A DNA stretch of 64,000 bases from Gracilimonas sp040904925 (lineage in GTDB: Bacteria; Bacteroidota; Rhodothermia; Balneolales; Balneolaceae): contig JBBDSP010000031.1 of the NCBI GenBank assembly GCA_040904925.1, positions 1 to 64,000 of the forward strand, given 5' to 3'. Below are positions 25,414 to 33,786 of this stretch, piece after piece (within the stretch, counting starts at the first letter, position 1; the number at the start of each line of letters is the position of its first letter). The position numbers and the translations under genes are program-made. The notes below the pieces were generated by a model, which was given only the letters and a program-made list of their open reading frames with translations, searched no databases and was not told the origin of the DNA.

Positions 25414-28242
25414 ATGCCCAGACGCGAAGACATCCATAAGATTTTAATTATAGGTTCAGGACCCATTGTAATTGGGCAAGCTTGTGAATTTGACTACTCC
25501 GGCTCACAGGCTTGCCGCTCTCTTCAGGAAGAGGGATACGAAATTGTACTCATCAACTCGAATCCGGCTACGATTATGACGGATCCGATCATGGCCGATG
25601 CAGTATACATGCTTCCAATGACCACCGATTCTATCCGGGAAATTGTAGCTAAGGAAAAACCCGATGCCGTACTCCCAACCATGGGCGGTCAGACCGGGTT
25701 AAATCTCTGCCGCGATCTTGAAAAAGTGAATTACTGGAAAGAAAATGACATCAAGATCATAGGCGTGGATATCGATGCCGTAGAGCTGACTGAAGACCGA
25801 CAGTTGTTCCGCGATAAAATGGAAGAGATCGGGATTGAGCAGTGTAAAAGTCGTTCTGCAAAATCCGTATTGGATGCGAAAGAAATCAAGGAAGAACTGG
25901 GTGGACTTCCAATCGTAATTCGTCCATCCTTTACCATGGGCGGAGCCGGTGGCGGAATTGTCTGGAACGAAGATGAATTTGAGCGCAAAGTTCTGCACGG
26001 TTTAGAGATGAGTCCCGTACACGAGGTGCTGATTGAGGAATCTATTTTTGGGTGGAAGGAATATGAATTGGAGCTTCTACGTGATGCCAACGACAATGTA
26101 ATTATCATCTGCTCCATCGAAAATATGGATCCCATGGGGGTTCACACCGGTGACTCCATAACGGTTGCGCCCACTCAAACACTTTCCGATAAACAACTTC
26201 AGCACATGCGGGATGCCGCCATCATGATGATGCGCAGTATCGGTACTTTTGCAGGAGGGTGTAACGTACAGTTTGCGATGGAGCCGGGAAGTGATCGGCT
26301 TGTAGCTATTGAGATCAATCCCCGGGTGAGCCGTTCTTCGGCACTCGCTTCCAAAGCTACCGGATATCCGATTGCAAAAGTGGCGACCAAGCTAGCGGTG
26401 GGTTATACGCTGGATGAACTCAAAAATCAGATCACCGGAAACACTTCGGCGTGCTTTGAGCCGAGCATAGATTATGTGGTATGCAAAATTCCACGCTTCA
26501 ACTTCGAAAAATTCCCAAATGTAGATGAAGAGCTGACCACACAGATGAAAGCTGTGGGTGAAGTGATGTCTATCGGACGAAGCTTCCCGGAAGCCCTGAA
26601 TAAAGCCTGGCAATCCCTGGAAGTTGGCCGCGATGGATTGGGGGCCGACGGTTACGAAGAATTTGACAGAAAAACAGTGCGCGAACGATTGCTGAAACCA
26701 TATTGGGATCGTTCTATGCAAATTCGAAACGCGTTCAAGCTGGGAGCATCAGTAGAAGAAATTGCGGACATTACTAAAGTGGATCCATGGTATCTGCAAC
26801 AGATCCGGTATATGGTAAGTCTGGAAAACAGAACAGAAGGTCAGGCACTGAAAGAAATTGCAAAAGACGATTTCTTTGAGCTGAAACAAGCCGGATTTTC
26901 TGACTCCCAAATTGCATATCTGCTAAGCAAGAGTGGGGAAAAAGTGGATGACCGTAAAGTTCGTGAAAGACGCAAAGAACTTGGTCTAACCCCGTCGTTC
27001 AAAATGGTTGATACTTGTGCGGCGGAATTCCCTGCACAAACACCCTATTACTATTCAACCTACGAAGGTGAGAACGAGAGTGAAGTTACCGACAAGAAAA
27101 AAGTATTGATCCTTGGAAGCGGACCGAATCGAATTGGGCAGGGGATCGAGTTCGACTACTCTTGTACTCATGCTGTACTGGCCACTAAGGAAATGGGATA
27201 CGAAGCCATCATGGTGAACTGTAATCCCGAGACGGTTTCCACCGACTTCGATTTTGCCGACAAACTTTATTTTGAGCCGGTTTATTGGGAACGCGTGCTG
27301 GATATCATCGACCATGAAAAACCGGAAGGAGTAATTCTGCAGGTGGGCGGACAAACAGCCCTTAAACTCGGAAAACGATTTGTGGAGGAAGGCATTAAGA
27401 TCTTCGGCACTGCTTTTGAAATGATCGATTTTGCGGAAGACCGCGGAGAATTCTCCAAATTCCTAAAGAAGCTGGATATCCCTTTCCCGGAATACGGAAC
27501 GGCAAGAGAAGTAGAAGAAGCCATCAAAATTGCCAAAAGAATTGGCTATCCGGTACTCATCCGCCCAAGTTATGTACTCGGCGGACAGGGAATGCGGATC
27601 GCCGTAAAAGAGGAAGAGCTTAGAAAATATGTTGCCAACATCCTTAAAACCCATCCCGAAAATGCCTTCCTTATCGACAAGTATCTGGAGCACGCGATCG
27701 AGGTTGATGTAGATTCGGTGTATGACGGAGATCAGTTACACATTGCCGGAATCATGCAGCATATCGAGCCGGCGGGTGTTCATTCCGGAGATTCAACAGC
27801 GGTACTCCCACCGTATTCGTTGAGTGACAAAGTGATTAAAACGATCGAAGATCATCAGCTGAAAATCGCAAAGAATATGGAAATCCTTGGATTTCTAAAT
27901 GTGCAGTATGCGGTGAAAGATGACATAGTGTACGTGCTGGAAGCCAATCCAAGAACCACACGAACCATCCCGTTCCTGGCCAAAGCAAACCAAATACCCG
28001 AAGCAGCTATTGGTGTAAAAGTGATGCTGGGCGCTAAACTCAAAGAGTTCGACCTGAAGTCAAAACTGGAAAACTGGGCCATCAAAGAACCGGTATTCCC
28101 ATTTGATAAATTCCCGGAAGTGAAGAAGGAGCTGGGACCGGAGATGAAGTCAACCGGAGAAAGCATCTACTTTGCCAAAGATTTCAATGACGAACACTTC
28201 AAGAAGCCGTACGAGTTTAAGAGCTTGTATCTGTCAAAATAA
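25414..28242 (+). CDS. carB: Carbamoyl-phosphate synthase large subunit (short form)
   Basis: 942 residues, against 1073 in E. coli. The two ATP-grasp halves are present: N-half opening KILIIGSGPIVIGQACEFDYSG, C-half opening KKVLILGSGPNRIGQGIEFDYSC, each with ATP-grasp NP-R-S/T endings (EINPRVSRSSALASK, EANPRTTRTIPFLAK). The protein stops right after the second half, so the C-terminal MGS-like allosteric domain (UMP/ornithine/IMP binding in E. coli) is missing. I believe this is usual in Bacteroidota. It pairs with CarA. Confidence 0.95.
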   Translation: MPRREDIHKILIIGSGPIVIGQACEFDYSGSQACRSLQEEGYEIVLINSNPATIMTDPIMADAVYMLPMTTDSIREIVAKEKPDAVLPTMGGQTGLNLCRDLEKVNYWKENDIKIIGVDIDAVELTEDRQLFRDKMEEIGIEQCKSRSAKSVLDAKEIKEELGGLPIVIRPSFTMGGAGGGIVWNEDEFERKVLHGLEMSPVHEVLIEESIFGWKEYELELLRDANDNVIIICSIENMDPMGVHTGDSITVAPTQTLSDKQLQHMRDAAIMMMRSIGTFAGGCNVQFAMEPGSDRLVAIEINPRVSRSSALASKATGYPIAKVATKLAVGYTLDELKNQITGNTSACFEPSIDYVVCKIPRFNFEKFPNVDEELTTQMKAVGEVMSIGRSFPEALNKAWQSLEVGRDGLGADGYEEFDRKTVRERLLKPYWDRSMQIRNAFKLGASVEEIADITKVDPWYLQQIRYMVSLENRTEGQALKEIAKDDFFELKQAGFSDSQIAYLLSKSGEKVDDRKVRERRKELGLTPSFKMVDTCAAEFPAQTPYYYSTYEGENESEVTDKKKVLILGSGPNRIGQGIEFDYSCTHAVLATKEMGYEAIMVNCNPETVSTDFDFADKLYFEPVYWERVLDIIDHEKPEGVILQVGGQTALKLGKRFVEEGIKIFGTAFEMIDFAEDRGEFSKFLKKLDIPFPEYGTAREVEEAIKIAKRIGYPVLIRPSYVLGGQGMRIAVKEEELRKYVANILKTHPENAFLIDKYLEHAIEVDVDSVYDGDQLHIAGIMQHIEPAGVHSGDSTAVLPPYSLSDKVIKTIEDHQLKIAKNMEILGFLNVQYAVKDDIVYVLEANPRTTRTIPFLAKANQIPEAAIGVKVMLGAKLKEFDLKSKLENWAIKEPVFPFDKFPEVKKELGPEMKSTGESIYFAKDFNDEHFKKPYEFKSLYLSK

Positions 28243-28243
28243 G

Positions 28244-28302
28244 GATCACAGATTTGTGCAATCCCTAATCCTGAAATCCTTCAATCCAACAAATCTGTGA
28301 TC
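28244..28302. repeat. 14-bp inverted repeat right after carB
   Basis: GATCACAGATTTGT (28244-28257) is the exact reverse complement of 28289-28302, loop 31 nt, starting 2 bp after the carB stop. No T-tract. The AATCTGTGATC word also occurs at the start of recQ and before purM. Confidence 0.6.
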
Positions 28303-28363
28303 AAAGTGTAAGGAATAGTGTTTAAATAGCTCTAACTATTATACAAGAATAAATAGATAGAGC

Positions 28364-28768
28364 ATGAACAAGCACAATACTCCCGATTTTAAATACAAAA
28401 AGCTTACAGGTGATATCATTGGCGCAGCTATGAACGTTCATTCCGAGTTAGGGAATGGTTTCAGAGAAATAGTTTATCATAGATCAATGAAGCATGAATT
28501 GACTACCCAGAGCTTGAGCTTTCAAAGCGAAATAACGATGCCACTGTATTACAGAGATATTAAAGTGGGCGCCCGCCGGGTAGATCTTCTCGTTGAGGAG
28601 AAAATATTGGTTGAACTAAAAGCAGTTGGAGAAATAAATGATCAGCATATCTCTCAGGTTTTAAACTATTTAAAAGCTTATAAACTTGAAGTAGCATTAC
28701 TTTTAAATTTTGGCGAAAACAGCCTTACCTTTAAGCGCATTGCACAACTAAATAATTATAAGAAATAA
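28364..28768 (+). CDS. GxxExxY protein
   Basis: 134 residues. The defining motif appears as GNGFREIVYHRSM (G-x-x-E-x-x-Y). The middle (VDLLVEEKILVELKAVGEIN) has the D-x(n)-E-x-K spacing of PD-(D/E)XK nuclease folds, and QVLNYLKAY follows, as is typical of the family. Function unproven; nuclease activity is inference from the fold-like motif. It lies between carB and recQ on the same strand and ends 21 bp before recQ, so co-transcription with recQ is possible. Confidence 0.85.
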   Translation: MNKHNTPDFKYKKLTGDIIGAAMNVHSELGNGFREIVYHRSMKHELTTQSLSFQSEITMPLYYRDIKVGARRVDLLVEEKILVELKAVGEINDQHISQVLNYLKAYKLEVALLLNFGENSLTFKRIAQLNNYKK

Positions 28769-28789
28769 AGTGATTTTACAGTCTCAAAA

Positions 28790-31030
28790 TTGAGCACAAA
28801 ATCAATCTGTGAAATCCCAAAATCCAAAAAATCTGTGATCACTAAGGCAAAAACTACCCTCAAAGAAACATTCGGCTACGACACCTTCCGTCCCCTTCAG
28901 GAAGACATTATAAGCCAAGTTACCCAAAGAAAAGACGCTCTTGTAATTATGCCTACCGGTGGGGGTAAGTCTCTCTGCTACCAAATTCCTGCACTCTTGT
29001 TTGACGGGCTGACCGTTGTTGTCTCTCCGCTGATTTCGTTAATGAAAGATCAGGTCGAGCAACTCCGTGAATATGACATCAATGCGGTTCACTTGAACAG
29101 CTCCCTTTCGCCTGAGGCTTATGGATATAACCGCAGGCAGGTTTTACAAGGTAAAGCAAAATTGCTTTACATAGCACCGGAAACGTTGTTGATGGATAAA
29201 ACAAGGGATCTGCTTAAGGATATCAAGGTTGATCTGTTTGCCGTAGATGAGGCACACTGTATTTCGGAATGGGGACATGATTTCCGTCCGGATTACCGGG
29301 AGCTTGCTTCCGTTCGAAAGGAACTTTTCCCGGATGCCACCTGCATTGCATTGACGGCAACGGCCACACCTCGCGTGCAGGAAGACATCAAAAAAACGCT
29401 CGAATTCAAAGACTCTGAAGAATTTATAGCCAGTTTTGACCGACCCAATCTGTTTTTGAAGATTGCTGACAAGGAAGATGCCACCAATCAGGTATTGGAT
29501 TTTCTGTACACTCGAAAAAATCAGTCCGGGATAATCTACTGTATTTCACGGCGGCAGGTAAATGAACTGTATCAGGCGCTTGAGGATGAAGGGTATTCGG
29601 TCAAACCCTATCATGCCGGACTTTCAGACCGGGAGCGAGCCGTAAATCAGCGGCAGTTTATCCGGGACAATGTGCAGATCATTGTGGCCACGATCGCTTT
29701 CGGAATGGGTATCAACAAGCCTAACGTGCGCTTTGTTGTTCATTATGATATGCCGCAGAACATTGAGCAGTATTATCAGCAAATTGGTCGCGCCGGGCGA
29801 GATGGCCTTCGTTCTGATTGTGTGATGCTGTTTAGCTACAACGACCGCCACAAGATCAAATATTTCATCAACAAAAAAGAGGACAAAGAGAAAGAAATTG
29901 CCCAAAAGCATTTAGACGATCTGGTTGATTTCATACTGACCAAAAAATGCCGGCGCATTCCCCTGATGAAATATTTTGGGGAAAAATATCCCAAAGATGA
30001 ATGCGGGATGTGTGACAACTGTATTTCCAAAGATGAGGATGTGGAAGATTACACGCTTCAAGCAAATAAATTGATGCAATGTATTTCTGAGCTTGAGGAA
30101 AGCTTTGGGAAAACGCATGTTATAAATGTGCTGAGAGGGTCAAAAGCGCAAAAGGTTTTGGAGCTGGAGCACCACAAACTTAATTCGTACGGTACCGGAA
30201 AAGAGTGGTCAAAAAATCAGTGGGAGCAGCTTTCAAGGATGTTGATCCGTCAGGATTATTTATCTAAGGGTGAACATGCCGAACTTAAATTAGAAGATAA
30301 ATCTCATGCTATTCTTAAGGGAGATGAAAATGTGTTCGGTACTTTAGACCGTACTGCAACCGCCATGACCACCGAAGAGGAGGCCCGGGTTACCAGCGAA
30401 GTTGAGGCTGAATATGATGAGGACCTGTTTGAAATTCTCCGTAAAGAACGAAAAAGACTTGCCGATGAAAAAGGAATTCCTCCCTACACCATTTTCCCAG
30501 ATACCACACTGATGGAAATGGCGTATTATTTTCCCAGAGATAAAGACCACCTGTTGCCACTTTATGGCGTGGGGGAAGTCAAGCTCGATAAATACGGGCC
30601 TACTTTTATCGGGTTGATAAAAAAATTCACAGCCCAGCACGATATAGAATCAAAACTGGAGACGCTGCAAGAAAAAGTTGACGAGCTTGAAAGTGTTGAA
30701 TTGCATCAGCAGATAGGAAAGGCTTTTAATGGCGGACAATCCATCAAGCATTTAGCTGAGGAACACGGGGTGAAAGAAGTCACAATCCTTAACCACCTGA
30801 AAGATTACCTGAAAGAGGGAAATGATCTGAGATTAGATGGAATAACCGAAGCAACTACCTTATCACTTCGTCAGCAGGATGAGATCATCAAAGTATTTGA
30901 TGAAAAAGGAGCCCATATGCTAAAAGTGGTTTATGACCGACTCAATAAGAAGATCGGCTATGATCAGATCCGCATTATACAACTATACTTTATGGCAAAT
31001 GAGGCCGCAGAAAAAAAGAATAGCCAATAA
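28790..31030 (+). CDS. recQ: ATP-dependent DNA helicase RecQ
   Basis: 746 residues from TTG 28790, or 731 from GTG 28835. The first about 16 codons of the long form coincide with the interspersed repeat at 28805-28837, so GTG 28835, just before TKAKTTLKETFGYD, is plausible. Walker A is MPTGGGKSLCYQ, the DEAH box VDEAHCISEWGHDFRP, motif VI QQIGRAGRDGL. A zinc-binding Cys set CRR...DECGMCDNC follows, then winged helix, an HRDC domain (about 540-620) and a C-terminal HTH-like segment (IKHLAEEHGVKEVTILNHL). Family role: 3'-5' helicase in recombination and fork repair. Confidence 0.95.
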   Translation: MSTKSICEIPKSKKSVITKAKTTLKETFGYDTFRPLQEDIISQVTQRKDALVIMPTGGGKSLCYQIPALLFDGLTVVVSPLISLMKDQVEQLREYDINAVHLNSSLSPEAYGYNRRQVLQGKAKLLYIAPETLLMDKTRDLLKDIKVDLFAVDEAHCISEWGHDFRPDYRELASVRKELFPDATCIALTATATPRVQEDIKKTLEFKDSEEFIASFDRPNLFLKIADKEDATNQVLDFLYTRKNQSGIIYCISRRQVNELYQALEDEGYSVKPYHAGLSDRERAVNQRQFIRDNVQIIVATIAFGMGINKPNVRFVVHYDMPQNIEQYYQQIGRAGRDGLRSDCVMLFSYNDRHKIKYFINKKEDKEKEIAQKHLDDLVDFILTKKCRRIPLMKYFGEKYPKDECGMCDNCISKDEDVEDYTLQANKLMQCISELEESFGKTHVINVLRGSKAQKVLELEHHKLNSYGTGKEWSKNQWEQLSRMLIRQDYLSKGEHAELKLEDKSHAILKGDENVFGTLDRTATAMTTEEEARVTSEVEAEYDEDLFEILRKERKRLADEKGIPPYTIFPDTTLMEMAYYFPRDKDHLLPLYGVGEVKLDKYGPTFIGLIKKFTAQHDIESKLETLQEKVDELESVELHQQIGKAFNGGQSIKHLAEEHGVKEVTILNHLKDYLKEGNDLRLDGITEATTLSLRQQDEIIKVFDEKGAHMLKVVYDRLNKKIGYDQIRIIQLYFMANEAAEKKNSQ
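28805..28837. repeat. Interspersed repeat word overlapping the recQ start
   Basis: A 33-nt unit: ATCTGTGAAATCCCAAAATC, 6 variable bases, ATCTGTG. The same unit occurs at 61675-61707 with 29 of 33 bases identical. The second ATCTGTG contains the GTG at 28835. Confidence 0.7.
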
Positions 31031-31193
31031 AATGGAAATGGCTTGTTTAGGTACAGCTTTCATGGGTACTATCCTGAACACTTAGTGAGTTAGTCATACA
31101 GAGTATAGGCGTTCTTTGCAAAATTATCGTGAAGAAATGGGCCTGTTTGCCATTCAGCCTTTCATAAATAAATTTATAATAGTACCATGAATC

Positions 31194-32114
31194 ATGATCT
31201 TAGAACCAAGCATACTTTCTAAATTATCTTCGCTTGAACTGCGGGCTAAGAAGATCGTGGAAGGCTTTATTTCCGGATTGCACAAAAGTCCCTTTCATGG
31301 TTTCAGTGTAGAATTTGCAGAGCACCGGCCATACAATCAGGGTGATGATTTCAAGCATATCGATTGGAAAGTATATGCCAAAAAAGAGCGGTTTTATGTG
31401 AAGCAGTATGAGGAAGAAACCAATCTCCGCTCCTACATTATGCTCGACACGAGCTCATCTATGCAGTTCAAACATTTTGCGGAGTGGAGCAAACTCAGGT
31501 ATGGAATTCATTACGCTGCTTCATTGATGTATCTGATGCATCGCCAGCGGGATGCCTGCGGGCTGATCCCTTTTAATTCCAAAATCGACGCCTTTATTCC
31601 GGCCAAATCAACATATGCTCATCTAAGACAGATCTATACCGAGCTGGAACGAGAATTGATCCGAGAGGATAAGAAAGATCCCGAACGCAGAAAAACCGCA
31701 TCGGCTCAAGCTATTCACGAAGTGGCCGAGCGATTGAATCATCGCAGCCTGGTTATAATTATAACTGATCTGTTTGAAACCGCGGGTGCTCATGAAGAAC
31801 TGATATCCGCCTTAAAACACCTGCGCCACCGTAAGCATGAAGTGCTGCTTTTCAACGTGTTAGAAAAGAAAAGCGAACGGGAGCTCGATTTTCCTGACCG
31901 GCGCTTTGTATTTGAAGACATGGAATTAGGGGATGAAGTGGAAGTTCTTCCGGCCCAGGTTCGCAAAGATTATCAGGAAAAAGTAGCCGAATACACTAAG
32001 AAATTCCGAATGGCATGCAGCGAGTTCGAGATCGATTTCGAGGAGATGGATACGCAGAGTCCTTTTGATAAGTCTTTGTTGGCCTACCTGACAAAGCGCA
32101 GAAGATTGGGTTAG
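31194..32114 (+). CDS. DUF58 domain-containing protein
   Basis: 306 residues, soluble. The DUF58 signature is clear: FAEHRPYNQGDDFKHIDWKV, then YVKQYEEETNL and a vWA-like MIDAS-type start, MLDTSSSMQF. DUF58 proteins usually pair with MoxR AAA+ ATPases and vWA membrane proteins as chaperone-like systems. No moxR is adjacent here. Upstream 163 bp hold no recognisable signal. Confidence 0.88.
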   Translation: MILEPSILSKLSSLELRAKKIVEGFISGLHKSPFHGFSVEFAEHRPYNQGDDFKHIDWKVYAKKERFYVKQYEEETNLRSYIMLDTSSSMQFKHFAEWSKLRYGIHYAASLMYLMHRQRDACGLIPFNSKIDAFIPAKSTYAHLRQIYTELERELIREDKKDPERRKTASAQAIHEVAERLNHRSLVIIITDLFETAGAHEELISALKHLRHRKHEVLLFNVLEKKSERELDFPDRRFVFEDMELGDEVEVLPAQVRKDYQEKVAEYTKKFRMACSEFEIDFEEMDTQSPFDKSLLAYLTKRRRLG

Positions 32115-32116
32115 TT

Positions 32117-32165
32117 TCGTTATTCGTTATTCGTTAATCGTGTAATAGGCTCACGAATAACGAAC
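32117..32165. repeat. Inverted repeat between DUF58 and SDR genes
   Basis: TTCGTTATTCGT (32117-32128) is the exact reverse complement of 32154-32165. The left side carries extra copies of the TTATTCG word. It separates convergent genes and overlaps the last bases before the SDR stop codon. Confidence 0.6.
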
Positions 32166-32963
32166 CTACGTGACTTTTTGATTCTTCAGGATCTTATTCA
32201 ACAATGTCGGGGAAAACCGCTGAACCCAAAGTGCTAACCCTTCCTTCAATCCGGTTATATAGATCTCTTCTTTTTGGGATTTAATTTTTGGCATCACCTT
32301 TTCCACCATTTCATCGGCCGTCATGGCATTGGAATGAGCATCGCCCATTTTTCCAAACTTGGATCCATCGCCGGTTAATGCATTTTTACTGATATTGGTT
32401 TTTATAAAACCGGGGCAAAGCAAAGTTACTGCCACATTATGCTCATACATTTCCTGCCTGAGTGAATTAAAAAATCCCTGCACGGCATGTTTACTTGCCG
32501 CATATCCTGAACGGAATTTAGTGCCGATCTTTCCCGCCACACTGCTGGTTACGATGATATGTCCGGATTTGCGTTCTACCATATGCGGTAACACTTCTTT
32601 GGTCAGTCCCACAGCTCCAAAATAATTCACATCCATCAGCTGTCGGTAAGTGCTCATTTCAGATTCAAGAACGGTTGATCGCTGACTGATTCCCCCGTTG
32701 TTTATCAACACATCAATTTGCCCAAAAGCCGCTAATGCCTCTTTGCTTTTTTCATGAAAGGTATCCGTATTCGTAAGGTCTAGTGTTACGATCTTTACAT
32801 TGGATGTATTCTCTCCCAGGCTATCTTTCACTTCCTGAAGGGACTCTTCCCGCCGCGAGGAAAGGATCAGGTTAGCTCCTTCTTTATAAAAAGCCCTCGC
32901 AAAGGCCTCTCCAATGCCCGATGAAGCTCCTGTTATCCAAATGGTTTTTCCTTGGTAATTCAT
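32166..32963 (-). CDS. SDR family oxidoreductase
   Basis: 265 residues. Classical SDR: cofactor loop TGASSGIGEAFA, NNGG (INNGGISQRS), and catalytic Ser/Tyr/Lys in SSVAGKIGTKFRSGYAASKHAV (Y-x(3)-K). RRE after the second strand (LSSRREES) suggests NADP preference. It resembles the DHRS7-like/YqjQ group. No signal peptide. Substrate unknown. Divergent from the response regulator gene. Confidence 0.88.
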   Translation of the reverse strand: MNYQGKTIWITGASSGIGEAFARAFYKEGANLILSSRREESLQEVKDSLGENTSNVKIVTLDLTNTDTFHEKSKEALAAFGQIDVLINNGGISQRSTVLESEMSTYRQLMDVNYFGAVGLTKEVLPHMVERKSGHIIVTSSVAGKIGTKFRSGYAASKHAVQGFFNSLRQEMYEHNVAVTLLCPGFIKTNISKNALTGDGSKFGKMGDAHSNAMTADEMVEKVMPKIKSQKEEIYITGLKEGLALWVQRFSPTLLNKILKNQKVT

Positions 32964-32988
32964 GCGTAAATTCTGATTTTTAACGAAA

Positions 32989-32996
32989 TAGTTTTG
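32989..32996 (+). promoter_or_regulatory. Possible -7 element for the two-component operon
   Basis: TAGTTTTG, fitting TAnnTTTG, 96 nt before the response regulator start. No convincing -33 TTG. The downstream 21-bp hairpin would be in the 5' untranslated region. Confidence 0.25.
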
Positions 32997-33006
32997 CAGT
33001 GCTAAA

Positions 33007-33057
33007 GTGTTACGGTGTTAAGGTAATATTTTCTTAATTACCTTAACACCGTAACAC
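33007..33057. repeat. Perfect 21-bp hairpin upstream of the response regulator
   Basis: Bases 33007-33027 (GTGTTACGGTGTTAAGGTAA...) pair perfectly with 33037-33057 around a 9-nt AT-rich loop. No T-tract follows on the plus strand. It lies in the divergent gap between the SDR and the two-component operon, 28 nt before the regulator's ATG, so it may affect its leader RNA. Confidence 0.7.
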
Positions 33058-33084
33058 AAGAACACGTTAACACAATCAAATACG

Positions 33085-33786
33085 ATGAGCAATAAACACA
33101 CCATACTCTTAGTGGAAGACGAGGAAGAGTCTGGCGAGATGCTGGCCAATTTTTTAGAACTTAACAACTACGATGTACTTTGGGCTAAAGACGGAAAGAG
33201 GGCGATCGAGCTCATTAATAATAACGCCAATGACCTTCACCTGGCTATTTTGGATATTATGGTTCCTCATCATGATGGGAAAGAAATTTGCAGACATATA
33301 CGTCAGCATCCTGTGGTGTATGAAATTCCGGTGTTGTTTTTAACTGCGCGTGATGAAGAAAAAGATGAGATAGAGGGGTTGGAGCTCGGAGCCGATGATT
33401 ACATCAAAAAACCGGCCAGCCTAAATCTGGTTAAGGCTCACGTGGAAACCCAGTTGCGCCGGCGCTCCTCCGAACGAAGCAACTGGATACAATACGGAAA
33501 TGTGTATGTAGACCTCGATTCTAAGGAAATGTATATTAATGAAGAACTGGTCGATCTTACTCACACTGAATACACTATTGCTGAAATGATCTTCCAGAAC
33601 CCAAAACTGGTGTATAGCCGGCAGCAGATCCTGGAGAAAATCTCAGATGAGGAAAAATATGTATTTGATCGCACCGTAGATGTTCACGTTAAAAACTTGC
33701 GGTTGAAAATGGGCGATGAGGGCAAACTTATCAAAACCTACCGGGGTGTAGGGTATGGGTTTAACAAAGAATATCTCCATTCATGA
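33085..33786 (+). CDS. OmpR/PhoB-family response regulator
   Basis: 233 residues. Receiver domain: LLVEDEEESG acidic pocket, phosphoacceptor D57 (LAILDIMVPHHDG), LFLTARDEE (Thr switch) and YIKKPASL (conserved Lys). A C-terminal winged helix (about 135-230) ends with DVHVKNLRLKMGDEG and KTYRGVGYGF, typical of OmpR/PhoB DNA-binding domains. It overlaps the kinase gene by 4 bp (ATGA). Confidence 0.94.
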   Translation: MSNKHTILLVEDEEESGEMLANFLELNNYDVLWAKDGKRAIELINNNANDLHLAILDIMVPHHDGKEICRHIRQHPVVYEIPVLFLTARDEEKDEIEGLELGADDYIKKPASLNLVKAHVETQLRRRSSERSNWIQYGNVYVDLDSKEMYINEELVDLTHTEYTIAEMIFQNPKLVYSRQQILEKISDEEKYVFDRTVDVHVKNLRLKMGDEGKLIKTYRGVGYGFNKEYLHS

